This document shows, piece after piece, positions 11,962-24,196 of a stretch of 64,000 nt of DNA. Origin of the DNA: Corythucha ciliata (lineage: Eukaryota > Arthropoda > Insecta > Hemiptera > Tingidae); NCBI GenBank assembly GCA_038030265.1, contig CM075939.1, positions 47,225,253-47,289,252 of the forward strand, written 5' to 3'. Position numbers and translations under genes: made by a program. The notes below the pieces were generated by a model. That model was not told the DNA's origin. It worked only from the letters and a program-made list of their open reading frames with translations, and ran no database searches. How positions within the stretch are numbered: position 1 is the stretch's first letter; each line of letters starts with the position of its first letter.

Positions 11962-11967
11962 AATAAA
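11962..11967 (+). promoter_or_regulatory. Polyadenylation signal AATAAA
   Basis: A canonical hexamer lies 108 bp after the stop codon of the plus-strand chitin-binding gene, in an AT-rich context. Confidence 0.6.
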
Positions 11968-13201
11968 GCGTTCTCTATTCTCCAACACGTTTATTTTTAT
12001 GTTGTCTGATTTTAATGAATAAGTACTGAGCAGCACACAATTTATATTATAAGGAACGCTATTCCCAGAGCTCACAATTAGCTTTTAGCTAGCCTACAAA
12101 CTGTTTTTACACCTATTTCAAACATCCTGAGAGTCCCCTCAGCGCTACCGCCCTAGAGATAACGTTTAAAAAGTAAAATTGACTGTAAAGTATTCGTGTC
12201 AATAAAAAAGAGGGAACACAGTACTTCAAGGGAAAACCCCTACTCGGTCTCCTCTCTCTGTTGACCCAACTCTTCCGTTTTTAATTAAGGAGGTGATTTT
12301 CTCTTCTCGTTCCTCCCCCCCCTCCCCTTTTTCAACACAAGGAGTGTCTTCCAACGCCTTTTGTCAACAAAACAACTTAGGAGTTTTCTAGTCGAACCCC
12401 CAATCCTCAACCAACCAACCCACTAACGTTCTTATAAAGCACCCAGTTCATACAAAAAGGTAATTTGATCTAGTAACTGACAACTTTACTCTATGAATTA
12501 AAACGACATGATTATCATCGACATAGTTTCCTGGTTGAATATAAGCGATATTAACAGTTATAAGAGTCTGAATTTCTTTGAAATTGCACGTTTTCAAGAC
12601 ACTTTCTGTGGAGACGGAATGCAAGCGGCCAAAGCCTGACAACTACACCCTCGAATTTGGAAGTATTCCTGAGAGATTTCTGGAACAATTTCAAGTTTCG
12701 GTTCGCAATTGCAAAGAAATTACAAGTTTCAGGGATAAATGTCTGCCAATGACAAGTTAGCAATTGTTTTTTTGCGGACCTAAATCTCGAACTCATGAGT
12801 CTTTTATATCTTATAAAAGTACACCAACTTTTACGACACGCACGCAACATATGTCGTCGCTGAGCTGTACTGACCACACCTCTAAGCTGATTATACATCA
12901 TACGAAGCGCGGAACAAGCCGCAGGAATCTGCGCTTTTTCAAACAACAGCACAACGCCACGAAAGTTTCATTCGCAAACAGCGAATGGTCGTTTTTTCCC
13001 AGTTGAAAACACAAATCAAAATCAGTCCCCTGCCTGTTATCAATTTTAGTCACGAAGAATGTTTTCTTTCTCGATATTGGCTTCAAATTAGCCCCATTCC
13101 ATAATTTTATCCTAGGATTAACGCATTGCGTCAATTTTTCATGTGAAATATAACGTTTTTTTGTCTAATTCAGACCAAAACTTGTAGCAAATGAGTGCCT
13201 A
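11968..13201. other. Intergenic stretch without recognised gene
   Basis: Only short open frames lacking recognisable motifs are present. A minus-strand frame of 133 codons (12551-12952) is open but has no domain I recognise, and it overlaps plus-strand open frames of similar size. Confidence 0.5.
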
Positions 13202-13204
13202 TTA

Positions 13205-13345
13205 AGCCCTGTTCACACGGTGCAATGTTTGAAGCTATATTGCACGCTGGTTCTTTAAAAACATATGTTCCTTGGCAGTGACCGGATGTTTTTAAAAATT
13301 CAGCATGCAATTTAGCTTCAAACATTGCATCGTGTGAACAGGGCT
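13205..13345. mobile_element. Harbinger-like MITE (141 bp), TSD TTA
   Basis: Termini are AGCCCTGTTCACAC and its reverse complement GTGTGAACAGGGCT. They extend as near-complementary arms of about 30 bp (AATGTTTGAAGC inside). The element is flanked on both sides by TTA (13202-13204 and 13346-13348). A 3-bp TWA duplication is typical of the PIF/Harbinger superfamily. It has no coding capacity. Confidence 0.85.
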
Positions 13346-13619
13346 TTAATGAAGTTTAACCACGAAGTGCGATTTTTCAAGCTTTATCCGAACATTTAGC
13401 AGCGGACTTGCCACGCAACAAGGGCGATTCCCCGATTTAAGCCGACGAAACAGGGCTAACAGAAACTATGAAGATTCACGTTTTTGACAATTTTAGCCCG
13501 GAAGTTTCACCGATGTTACAACCTAACAAAGAAAAAACATTAAATTCAGTTTACTTTCTTAATTATTTTGTAATCACCAAAAAATATCACAATCCCGAAA
13601 AAAAAAAAAAAAGTCATCA

Positions 13620-15730
13620 GTCACTGGAGAGGCGCCCTGCATCCTGGGTGAAGCCAAAACACGTCTCCCCGCACATAATTGGCCCTGGACTCAGTATGGT
13701 GAATGTGGGATTCGGGGACGTCTCGCTCGTTCAGAACGTCTCAGTGGACATTGACGGGCTGTCAGTTGACGGTAACGTTAGGTGGTCAACTGGGTCTCTT
13801 GAATTCGTTGGTGTTGGTGAGGCAGACGACGGAAAATCAGACAAACTGACAAAGAAGAGTAATCTTCTTTGTTGCTCTGGAGGCTGCTGAGGGATTGCCT
13901 GCTGGAGAACCACTGTCTTTTCTGGCGTTTTGTCAGTTAGGTCCTTCAACTGATCCACGTGCCGCTTGTGACGAAGGGCCCTTTCCATCGACTTCGTAAT
14001 GAAGGTCACCGAGTTTGGTTACGATAGTTCCTGGAACCCACGGGTTGGAATTCGGTGAGTATGAACGTAAAAGAACTCTCTAACCGAGAAAACTTGACGA
14101 TAATTCAAACTTTTGTTTATTTACCAGATCAGTTCTGAAGTCTGGTCGGAGAACGTCAAGTCGTGTTTTTAGAGTTCTTCCCAGAAATAACAGTGAAGGT
14201 GGCTGCCCGGTGGTTTGGTGCGAAGCTTTTCTGTACTGTAACAGAAACAAATTGAGGCAGGACTGAAGAGAATCACTCATCGGTCTGGCCGTTTTTAGGG
14301 CGTGTTTGATAGTTTGCACACACCTTTCAGCCAGGCCATTAGTCGCTGGATGTATGACGCCGACGTTTTGTTGAAATCTGACATCGCTTTCGAAGTTATG
14401 ATTTAAATTCACCCGAAACGAATTGAGTACCGTTGTCCGTTACGACAGCTGTAGGTACGCCAAAGCTAGAAAAGAGTTCTTCAACAAGTCTGCATGTGGC
14501 GTCTGCTTTCGTTGATGTGGTCACTTTCACCTCAAGCCATTTTGAGTAACGCGTCTACTATCACTAGGAGATACCTTCCTAAGACAGGCCCGGCGTAGCG
14601 TAAGTGAATTCGTTCCCACGGACCTCATGGATATTCCCAGTGATGAGAATTGAAATGTGGTGGCATCTTTGAGTTAACTGTACACTCAGAGCAGTTCTTG
14701 GCTCGATGTCTTTATCGATGCTAGGTCAAAATATGATAGATCTAGAAATTCCTGGCATAATTCGCACATCGAGACAACATGAATTTTGGCAGAGCTGCGT
14801 TCGGGGCAAATATATGAGAAATGGGCTTGTTGTCCGTGTTAATCGTGAAGTGACGACCGTATAAGTATTGGAAGAATTGTTTGATTCCCCAAACAATAGC
14901 CAACGCTTCACGGTCTATTTGCGGGTAATTTCTTTCAGCTGATATGAGAGACTTGCTGGCGTATGTGATTGGCCTTTCCTCTCCAGTTGGCATGAGGTGA
15001 GATAGCACAGCCCCAAGGCCAACTGGGCTCGCTTTAGTTGCTAGAATTAGTGGTAGGTAAGGGTTATATGCATTCAGAACTCAGTCTGATGCAAGCTCTC
15101 GTTTTAAAAATTCAAAGGACTCGATACCTTTCCTTGTCCACTGGAATTTCGGGAATATGATCATTTTACGTAGGGGTGCTGCGATTCTCGAAAGTTTCTG
15201 TATAAATGCGTTGTAGTATGTCACTTTTCCCAATAACTTTGACAGTTTGTCGGCATTTGAAGGTTTCGGGGCGAGTTGGAGAGCCGAGACGTGACAATCG
15301 AGCTTGTGCAGGCCTCGACCATCGATACGGTGTCCCAAATAGTCGACACTTCGCAGCAGAAAAGAACATTTGGAGCGATTAAGCTTGAGACCGGCTAATT
15401 TAAGGACGATAGCAAATCGGAGTAGTTATCGGCGAAGACAAGTATGTCATCATAAAAATTGATGGCGTGGTCCAAACCGTGGTCCAGAACTTCTAGCAGG
15501 GGAATGTCCTCCAAAACAGCAAATTTGCGAAATTTTTCAATTGTAGCCGCCTGAGAACCTTCAGATAACTCGGTATTACTGGTTTTTAAAAATATTTTAA
15601 CCGTGAAGTTGCCTTCAATACTACTACAAATTAGCGTTTTTTTTTTTACCAATCTATGCCGCAAATTTGCACTTTTTATCCATTTTAGCACAAATGAGCC
15701 ATTTTTCTTGATTTTAGCGTTATTTCTCAA
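13620..15730 (-). pseudogene. Decayed Ty3/gypsy pol region (element G2)
   Basis: Read on the minus strand from about 15730 down, the order is as follows. A reverse transcriptase segment has a FYDDILVFAD box near 15440. A thumb region follows (KLLGKVTYYNAFIQK, 15081-15338). RNase H signatures come next (ITYASKSLISAERNY, REALAIVW, INTDNKPI; 14742-15008). An integrase core then appears (an NGTQF segment near 14430; HPATNGLAERCVQT, 14080-14412). The end is a basic RALRHKRHVDQLKDL tail (13731-14009). Many frameshifts and stops are present. No LTRs, gag or protease were found, so this is a truncated old copy. Confidence 0.85.
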
Positions 15731-15920
15731 CTTTAGCCCCCCAAGAAGAGCAAATAAACTATTTTTCTCAATATTAGCTACAAAAGAGCGTTTTTCTCAG
15801 TACTAGACAAGAATTAGCGCTTTTTCTGTGGGGATCCCCTCCCTTCCCCCTAACCATTCCCGCGCCATGAACAGCCTAAATAGAGCGTTTTCTTAATTTT
15901 AGCCTTCAATCTCCGCGAAT
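15600..15920 (-). repeat. Degenerate ~30-bp minisatellite, block 3
   Basis: Reverse-orientation units such as TTTTTCTCAATATTAGC then TACAAAAGAGCG and TTTTAGC-type words recur at roughly 25-30 bp spacing. Confidence 0.65.
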
Positions 15921-17498
15921 AAGCGTTGTCATTGTAACCATCACACTATTGAGGAACGCTTCAAGAGGTTGGTGGGGGGGGGGTGATAAGTAACTTACGG
16001 TACAGGACAGTTTTATTTTTCTTTTTTTTTACCCCGCAAAGCTGGTAATTTTGAGACTGACTTAGTCAGCATGGACGTTATGTTAATTCGGTGCTATGAA
16101 CTTGTACATTCTGATTTTTTTTTTAGATGCATCCCTTGGAAGAGACTTCGCCGGAGCAAACAAACGGAGACTCGTTACAGTCAGAAAACGCGACGTGACA
16201 GTCGGTGCGCCTAACCGCTGCAGTGTATAGGGACCGGGCTGTTCTGGTACACTTTGTTTGGCCAGCAATGAACGTTCCCGACGCTGTACGCTCATCCTGT
16301 TGCGCAAGGGCGAAGCCAGCCCTTGATCTAGGAGTGTGGGCTGCTTCACTGGTGAACATGTCAGCCTTAAATTCGGGGATGAGTCCTTAGAAAGAGAACT
16401 GAAGAGTTCACCAAATCAGAGATCGGCGCTAAGATTCGTCAAAATAATCACCAGAAACCGAATTTGTACAGACAGGGTCGTCGTCCGTCAAAAACTATTT
16501 TCCTCATCTGAGTTCGGTCCAAAAAATTGACAATCCTCCCCCCACCCAAAAGTGATAGTTTTGGAGTTAAACTCGCAAGTTTTGATCCCCTGTGGTACGG
16601 TAACTGCGGAAATTTAGCCCCTAAAACGGGACCATTCCATAGTATAGGCGAATAGCTCTCGACAGCGGCTCACATGACCGTAAACTGTCAATTTGCATTG
16701 CAGATCATACAGCTCTCTTGACTTTTGGCAAGGGCCAGCTACTCTGAGAAGATCGCATAACGTCATGGGGAGAAGGGGCCTAGTGCCAACAAACAACAGC
16801 AAGACTTCAGTGCTCTGTAGGATGCGTGCCTATAAGGTCTTCCGCGGTGGCACAAGACTGATTTCAATCTGAAGAGCCCTACGCAGTTGGTTCATACGGC
16901 AATTTTATTTTAAGGTACCCTATTTTTTTAACGGGGCCAGAGGGTTTTCCTGTATGAATTCGCTAACAGGGTTTAAACAACGTCTTCTCTATAATGATGG
17001 GGGATATTTTTACGGGGACGCGTGCGAGAAACACGATCAATCGATGCCCAACCCTCCCCTCGATACAACAACCACAATTCAGTGGTCTCTTCTCTCCATT
17101 TTCAAATTAAGACCTTGATTTCGAGAGGGTTATCTGATCCTTAAAAGGGCGAGTGTATAGTTAATGGTCGAAGCAATTTTGGGCATTCATCCAAGACGGG
17201 TGATTTGTGAGCGGTCAAGTGAGTGGGGTTTTCCATAGAGACAAAACAAATAAATTATGTTCAATTCGAAGAGATTCAGTAAAAACTTCATTTAGTTCAG
17301 AAAGCGTCTTTATTGTTTTTCGTGTTGGTGGAGCATGAGTCGTGGTTACGACTACAGTAAAGTCAAACCGGGTCGAATGCCATCCCCATGCGGACAGCTG
17401 AGCTTTTCGCTTATAAGAGTGCTCAACGTTTCGTTTCATCATAACTAGACGACGCCTGTAGTATCTACGAATTTACCAATGAAGTGGGTGTTTACCCG
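15921..17498. other. Gene-poor stretch including a GC-rich block
   Basis: The block at about 16125-16390 is richer in GC than its surroundings and is open in several frames (for example 88 codons on the minus strand, 16083-16349). I recognise no domain. A minus-strand AATAAA at 17314-17309 may serve the downstream end of the minus chitin-binding gene. A run of ten Gs lies at 15974-15983. Confidence 0.45.
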
Positions 17499-18951
17499 TC
17501 AGAAAGTTCTAGTGATTCCAGTGGGTGACGGGTGGTGGGAGTGTGAGAACCGTTTCAATTTGTAGGGCGTGATGTTCATTTGCATGAGTAAGACATTAAT
17601 GCACTCACTTAAGCAATAAATGGGGTCTGGTTTAAGCCCTTCACCGCTCCTGCAAACGTTGATGCACTCTTGCTGAGTGTAATCCAATTCAAATTTACTT
17701 TGGCAGCGGCCTAGAACTAGTGGTTGTAAGTCTGAACCGCAGGATGCGTAGTAGGAGGGGAACACTGTGTGTGGAAATTTTTGCCCTGATTATAGAATAA
17801 AGATTGAGTTAGAAACGTTCTTGAGATAGGAGAGGGAAGGTGAATAAAATAACCTTTCGCTGTGCAATTATATTGTCCACAAGGCAATCCCTTGAGACAC
17901 ATAGCTTTCGCGGGGTAGAATACTTCACCCGGTTCATGGCACCGTTGAAGTACGGGTTCGTTATTCACGCAGGAATAATACTTGTTGCAGTTTTCAGCTG
18001 GAAAAACCCCGTCCTCAAGACAGAATAAATCTGAATTGGCTAAAGAATGTTTCACTCCGTGCTTGCCCTTCTCGACAATATTGTCGTTGACGCAATTCGG
18101 AAGATTGTCAGACGGTAGCGGCACGCATATGTCGCTCTCAGCGTCGAAACCCTGCCCGACGGGGCAAATCTCATGAATTCGCCTGTAAACCCTTCCCTCG
18201 TTAGTGTAATCCTTTTCACACCTAAAATATTTTGAACAATCGTCCGAGTCGACAATTAAACCCTCGGCGTCGCAATAAGCTTCGCAGCCTTTTGTCACGT
18301 TGGACCATATATGACCGTTGGGACATTTGTAAATCGATGGGGAGCGACCAGTTGACGGACACTTGGCGTAGTACTGAGGGTGAACCGAATGGGGGGCTAT
18401 TTCATTTGAATTGGAACAGTCAAAAGTTCCGCACTTTTCATTAGCTTCGCAGCGACGTTTATCCACGTTGTAAACGTTTCCATCGGGGCAATTCAACCTA
18501 TTAACAAACTTTTTCATGTTGAATTGATTATTCTTAGAACAAAATGCTTTCGTACGCTCACTTCGTTCCTTTTTTGTTCCTGCAAACAAAATAAGTTGTG
18601 CACTCGAAATCTGGAAAGTAGCCATCCTCCGTGCAAATTATCCCTTTCTTCTTTTGCTTTCCTTCGCAGCCATCGTCAGGCTGGTCAGAACACGTGCCGG
18701 ATGCGAGGCGACAGTAACTGTTAGCGCCTGAACAATGAACGCTAGCTACTAGTCGGCCCCTAGAGAGAATCGCCGCAGTGTGGCAGTCCGAGCACGTATA
18801 CTTCGAAGACGTCAATTGAACCATCTTTTTTTTTTTTTTTTTATCGAATTCCAAGAACAAATTACAATTCAAAGCCTGTATAGTCAATTGATACAGGAAA
18901 AACGTGCCTTACCGAAAACAAGGAAACGACAACAATAATCGTCCAGTACAT
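17499..18951 (-). CDS. Secreted multi-domain chitin-binding protein (CBM14/peritrophin-A), paralogue of the 10.8-kb gene
   Basis: Proposed exons on the minus strand are 18951-18913, 18824-18562, 18497-17854 and 17785-17499, giving about 410 residues with consistent phases. Exon 1 encodes a signal peptide (MYWTIIVVVSLFS). Successive Cys-rich modules follow, including CBM14-like units with GYFPDFEC/YFVC, GLIVDSDDC/YFRC and GVFPAENC/YYSC signatures. The 64-nt intron (18561-18498, phase 2) interrupts the second module at the same place as in the plus-strand gene. The 3' end is uncertain: a strong donor (A then GTGAGT at 17609/17608) suggests a further intron and exon not resolved here. The first acceptor follows a poly-A tract rather than a pyrimidine tract, which is odd. 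Upstream, a TTTTTTCTCGCAG at 18978 could be a 5' UTR acceptor. Confidence 0.82.
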
Positions 18952-19420
18952 TTTTTTTTTTTTTAGGCGAAACAATCTGCGAGAAAAAAAAATCCTCACC
19001 CAAATGTCGCAACCGGTGTTTCTAGAACCACTCAAAATCCAGACTATCAAGCTCTTATCTACAGTACTTGTTGTCGTTTTTTCTGCAGATTTTTGTCAAT
19101 ATTTTTTCCTCTCATCCCCATACAAAACCACTCCGATCGTGAACTATCGAAATGCCTGTCCAACTTATCTAACGAATTTACTACAAACGGTGGTTATTCC
19201 CGGAACACAAAACTGTTTTTATTGGACCACTTTCGGAGAAAATAAAATCAATATTATGGGCTAAGAAGATAACAATTATAGCGATTCATTTCGTCTACAC
19301 GTTATTTTTATTTACTTTTTTTTGTAGGAAAAACGTGCTCATGTGGAAAAAACCGAATGGAGCGTGAACGCCTTTTAAAATTCTATTTTATTACGAAGTT
19401 GAAACGGAAAATAAGAATCT
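18952..19420. other. 5' flank of the minus chitin-binding gene
   Basis: No other gene is seen. AT-rich sequence with homopolymer T and A runs probably contains the promoter and any 5' UTR exon of the minus-strand gene. No TATA element could be chosen with confidence. Confidence 0.4.
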
Positions 19421-19422
19421 CA

Positions 19423-19629
19423 AGCTATGTCTCCACTTGTGCGCTTTCGTCTTCCTCTTTTAATTCGACACGCCATTTCAACTTGCGCTTCAACTTTCCA
19501 CAACGCATGCGTCTAAGCTATTCACGCAGATCCTTCCAGCTTTTTGAGGCATGCAATAGCGCATTCCCCACGTTCAACACACCGTGCGCTATGACGCACG
19601 CGAAAAGGCACAAAAGTGGAGACATAGCT
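19423..19629. mobile_element. Harbinger-like MITE (207 bp)
   Basis: Inverted termini are AGCTATGTCTCCACTT on the left and AAGTGGAGACATAGCT on the right. Flanking trinucleotides are TCA (19420-19422) and TTA (19630-19632), a one-mismatch version of the TWA duplication. The interior is GC-richer than its surroundings and non-coding. Confidence 0.75.
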
Positions 19630-19632
19630 TTA

Positions 19633-20139
19633 TAGCTTCAATGAGCAGTTGTTTGGCTGTTGTTTACCTGTTAATTTTCAACTTTCTTCGGCTAGAAGAG
19701 GCTCAAAATTGGAGACTGACACAGAAACTCTATGTTGATTTGACACTTTCTCGGCCTCTGGGACAATGAGTACCAAGACCTAGAGGGACACTTTTTGTTT
19801 CTTTGATAATGTAATAATTTCTCTTCTGAAATCATAGTTTTGAAATTTGAACCCAAACTGACAGATACTTAACCACAAAAGTAGATCATTTCCTCGGGTG
19901 ATCACTTTTTGGCCTAAATTGGAGCTAAATTGGCCTAATTTTTAAAGTTTTAGAGTTGAGCATTCCAGTTCTTGGGTCCAACAGTGCATACACGGCCCCG
20001 GACACGGTCAGAAAAACGGTCAAAATTGAAAAATTAAAATGATAAAGTCCGAAAAAAGAAAACAAGTTTTACTTTGCGACTTTTCCCAAAATGTAGCCAC
20101 AAACTTTCCTCCAGAAACCACAAACTGGACTTATCTAAA
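19633..20139. other. Intergenic stretch, nothing recognised
   Basis: AT-rich sequence with no supported gene, RNA or element end. Confidence 0.5.
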
Positions 20140-20930
20140 TTACTTCTATGAACAAGCGATTTTTTTTCAATTTTTGCCGTGAACCAACGAATTTTCTTGC
20201 GTTTCGTCGCGAATTATTCCTCGATTTTGGCCGCAAGCTAGCGGATTTCCTCAAATTGATCCGTGATTAATCGGTTTTCTCCATTTTACGAATGAACGCT
20301 TTTACCCAGGAATTAACGCCTTTTCTCAACTTCAGCCGAGAATACTTAGCGGGTTTTCTTAGTTGAAGCAACAAATTAATGGGGTTTCATCAAATAAATC
20401 CGTCAATTGGGGTTTTTTCTCAATTGTAGCCGTGAATCAGGGTTTTCTCTCTCATTATTTAGCAATCCGATTAAAAGCTTTTTTAAAATGATTTTTCGCG
20501 TGAATTAGCGGTTTCCCTGAAGTTTGGTTGCGAATCACTTCTCAAATTTAGCCGTGAATTGACCGCGTTTCCACAACTGTAGCCGTGAGTTAGCAGATTT
20601 TCTCAAATTGAACCGCATTTTACAGGTTTTTCTTATTTTAGCCGCGACTGAACGATTTTGGTAAACTATAGCCGCAATTTCACGATTTTAGCTGCGAATG
20701 ATCCCCTTACCCTCATTTTAGCCGGCAATATAATTAGCGGTATTTTAGTTTTAGCCGCAAAATTAACGGTTATTATGAAAGTATTCGTGAGTTGGTGATT
20801 TCCCTCAAGTCGAACTAAACTTTTTGGTTAAGCGAATTAACGATTTTTCTCCATTTTTCACGTGAATTAATACTTTTTCTCAATTTAAGTTACAAATAAC
20901 AAGATCTTAATTTCAGCCAGAAATCGCACG
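20140..20930 (-). repeat. Degenerate ~30-bp minisatellite, block 4
   Basis: About 25 reverse-orientation units of the form TTCTCAATTTTAGCCGTGAA and variants occupy nearly 800 bp. Units vary in length from about 25 to 35 bp, and no two neighbours are identical. Confidence 0.8.
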
Positions 20931-21377
20931 TTGAGATCAATAGTTTGACAACTAAAAAATTCCGGTTTTTGAGTTAAACCTGTAGTTGGATGAACCTGGA
21001 GCTCTAGAAAAGTGCGACTTTTCTAGAAGAAATAGGTGTCAAGAGATAGCGCTGGTTTCATTACTGCAGTGGTGGGGCAAGTAGCGTTCTCGCCGAGCAA
21101 GAGTGTGCCTTTCTGTGATGTTACCGGTTACCGATAAGACTAAGAGAATATCTTCTTGACTTTTGTGACAACTCGTAAGTAACATTATTGCACACCTAAC
21201 TGCTAGAGTTAAGAAGTGACAACTCAAAAAGTCACAATATAGTTTGTACAAAGAATAAGTATTTTTTGAGATGTCACTTCATCCAAATGAACTTTTGGAG
21301 TTGTAACGTTATTGCACGGGACTAATTTGAACTATTCCAAGTGACACACCATAATTGTCCAAGACTGCTTACTTGAA
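20931..21377. other. Intergenic stretch, nothing recognised
   Basis: No supported gene. A 70-codon minus-strand frame (21039-21251) has no recognisable motif. Confidence 0.5.
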
Positions 21378-21503
21378 AATAATCAAAATATTAGTGGCAG
21401 TAGATGACAAGAAAACATTTTGAATAAAGTGCACAACGATGTTTTATTAATGTAGTGAAAAATGTTTTTTTGTCATCTACTGTCATCAAGATTTTGATGA
21501 TTA
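21378..21503. repeat. Imperfect foldback (about 45-bp arms)
   Basis: Arm 21378-21421 contains GTAGATGACAAGAAAACATT. Arm 21459-21503 contains the near reverse complement AATGTTTTTTTGTCATCTAC. The outer parts also pair with a few mismatches (ATAATCAAAAT against ATTTTGATGATTAT). The loop is about 37 bp. It may be a small MITE; no target duplication was recognised. Confidence 0.65.
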
Positions 21504-22997
21504 TAAAGCTATGATTGGCAAAATGACTAATATACTTGCGTATTTCGTATTTCAATGCATGCCTTTACATTAACGAGAAAAAAAAACGGAAAATACTTTT
21601 TTCTATCCTTTTTTTCTATGAGTTGAGGAATTAGTATTCGGAGAAGTAGTACGACTGGATAGATTAAGTAAAACAAATATTATTTCCGGTTTTATAGGGA
21701 ATATGACTCTGAAAGTTCCGAGTTCCCGAGGTGAGAAGAATTTTCGCCTGAGTTTGGTAACGAGGAATTGTAATAACCCAGAGAGCATCATACCTAGCAA
21801 ACCTGATGAAAGCTCTTCGTTCCGAAAAAAATCACCGACAAGACCGTTACCCGCAGTATCACTCCCTGACGGTAGCGTCTGGGAAAGATATGATCAGGAG
21901 CATGATTCATTTTTCCGCATCATAGATGAAGATGCCCTTGACACGTTAAAGAGCTACTTTCCCTCGCCTCACGATCCCGCTGCTAGTACAGATTTATCTC
22001 TGGTGGAAAATGATGAAGATGACTGTGATACTCCTGTCCTCGTCGCGGTGCCACCAGAAGACTATCTTCCAGAATCGCCAAAAGTGATGACCCCCTTAAA
22101 AACGTGTTTTATGGCAGTTCCATTATTGGTGTTGGTGGACCAAGTGACGTCCGAAACGAATACAAAGAAATTCTCCCCGATACCTTTGGTAAATGCTTCA
22201 TGATCGACAATGGCATGCATTGTAACGAAATGAGTCCTTCAAGCATCAATGGTGATTATCCAATTAATAGTGACGACAGTGTTGAGGATCCAGACTTCAA
22301 CATTGAAAAATTGAACGATTTCGATGATAGTGACAGCTCTACAGACGAGGAAAACAAGGAGAAGAAAAAACGCACAAGTAAGAGAAAGGCTCGAGAATCC
22401 AGCTGTGCACCACAAAATACCGACATATCCTCGGAGACTCTGTTGCGGGAAATACCTGAACCCGCCATTAAAAACTGTCAGATCCCTCGACGTGGAAAAG
22501 AAATCAGGCGAAAAAACTCAGAAATGAAGGCCGATCCTATGTACCCGTGAAAGCCAAAAAAGGACTAATTAAAGGGAGAGAAATGAAGCCACCATCCTGC
22601 TCCGAGAAGTGCATTCACACGTGTAGCGAAAAATTCACGACGGAAAAAAGGAGACACATTTTTCAGAATTATTGGAAGCTTGGTGACACTACGAGACAAA
22701 GAGAGTTTATTACGAAACATTTAGCAGCTCTACCCCGAGTACCGCTACCCAAAAGGACTCCGTCAGTTGAACCACGCTTTCTATTTCAGTAACGGAAATA
22801 AGAAAAGAGTCTGCAAGAACTTATTTATGGCCACGTTTGATATCAATCGGCGGACAGTGTCTACCGCTTTTAAAAAAGAGGAAAATGGAGTAATTAATGA
22901 CGATTTCAGGGGTAAGCACAATAATCACGTCAGAGTTCCAGAGGACATCAAAGACAGGATCAGAGCTCACATCAACTCGATTCCAAGAATTGAGAGC

Positions 22998-23126
22998 TGT
23001 GAAGTCGCACCATTTTTACAATCAGGTGGAAGATTCTATTTAAAAAGAAAAATAATAAACAGTTTTGTTGTTGCATTCGAATCGTTCGTATGAGTCTTTT
23101 TTTTTGTGTGTAATTAATACATTACA
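22998..23126 (+). repeat. G3 5' LTR
   Basis: Short 129-bp LTR with TG...CA ends, containing AATAATAAACAG and a T-run. It matches 27010-27135. Confidence 0.93.
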
Positions 23127-23129
23127 GTT

Positions 23130-24180
23130 TTGACGACGAGGATGAAGCCAAAGAGGAAAACGAGAATTCCAATGGTCGAAGAGGACTGCAGTATTGGTTT
23201 TTCCAGGTTTTCCTCGTCTTCTCCGGTGGCTCAACGATCGCCTGAAGTCCGATCGTTGAATCTAGGGGCTCTGCCTGAATTTTCCGTTGGACGCGATAAC
23301 TGGACAATATATGAAGAGAGGCTACGAGAGTTTTTCAAAGTAAATGCTGTGGAAGAGGAAAGAAAGATGTCGGTTTTGGTTACGGTGATGGGCACCGAAG
23401 CTTATGAGTACCTTCGAGATCTATGTGATCCGGATCTTCCGTCTCGAAAGCCTTTCTATGAAATATGTTCGATTATGTCACGGCAATGTTCTATAACTGT
23501 CTCTGTTTTCAGGAACCGGGTCCAATTTTATGAAATGAAGCAAGAGTCTGGGAAATCCGTAGCTCAGTGGTTCGCCCGTGTGAAAAAAATTGCCTCGGGG
23601 TGCCAGTTTGGTCCTCAATTGGAGTTCGCGGTAAAAGACAAATTTGTTTGTGGTATGATACAGCCACCGATTTTAGATAGACTGTGTGAAGAAGACCCGA
23701 AGGAAAAGAATTTGATGGAATTTTACGATTTGGCTGTAAAGAAACAGTCAGTCGGAAAACGCTCGCTTAACGGTCTGGTGAAAGAAACTGAAGTTTTGAA
23801 GATTGCCCAGGCCACGAAGACGATTGAAAGCTCACAATCAAACCAAAGAAGTGGCAAAGGGGCCATAAATTGCATTCACTGGGAAAAGGTAATCATTGTT
23901 TCACCGATTGACGTTTCAAGTCTTACCGATGTAGAAAATGTAAAAAAATTGGCCACTTAGCAGTTGTTTGCAAGTCAAAAAGTAGCGTGAGCTGCGTGAG
24001 TGAGACTGAAAGTCACATCGGTGAAGATGAGGTCGCTGTCGTTGATAGGCGTTCTTTGGAAGGGCTGAATTTTGTTAGTCCTATAATAGCCCAGGTAGTG
24101 ATTAATGACATTCCTTTTGATATGGAAATTGACACGGGAGCAGGAGTTTCAATTTTGCCTCGGTAAGTTTACAAAGAACA
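23130..24180 (+). pseudogene. G3 gag and protease start
   Basis: A long open frame (23130-23960) encodes a Gag with a YEERLREFF motif and an SGKSVAQWFARVKKIA stretch typical of gypsy capsids. The zinc-knuckle region is split by a frameshift near 23880: CIHW is followed in another frame by CRKCKKIGHLAVVC. Protease follows with the aspartic active site in MEIDTGAGVSILP (about 24120-24160), but a TAA ends the frame right after it. Confidence 0.88.
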
Positions 24181-24196
24181 CCTTTCATTTCTTCCT

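Noticed and set aside
12448..12642. Similarity between short minus-strand peptides at 8699-8992 and 12448-12642 (both contain an IAYIQ-like segment)
   Set aside because: Only a few residues match and both frames are short; too weak to claim a shared family without a search.
16083..16349. Open frames in a GC-rich block
   Set aside because: Open on both strands at once, which GC-richness explains; no domain recognised.
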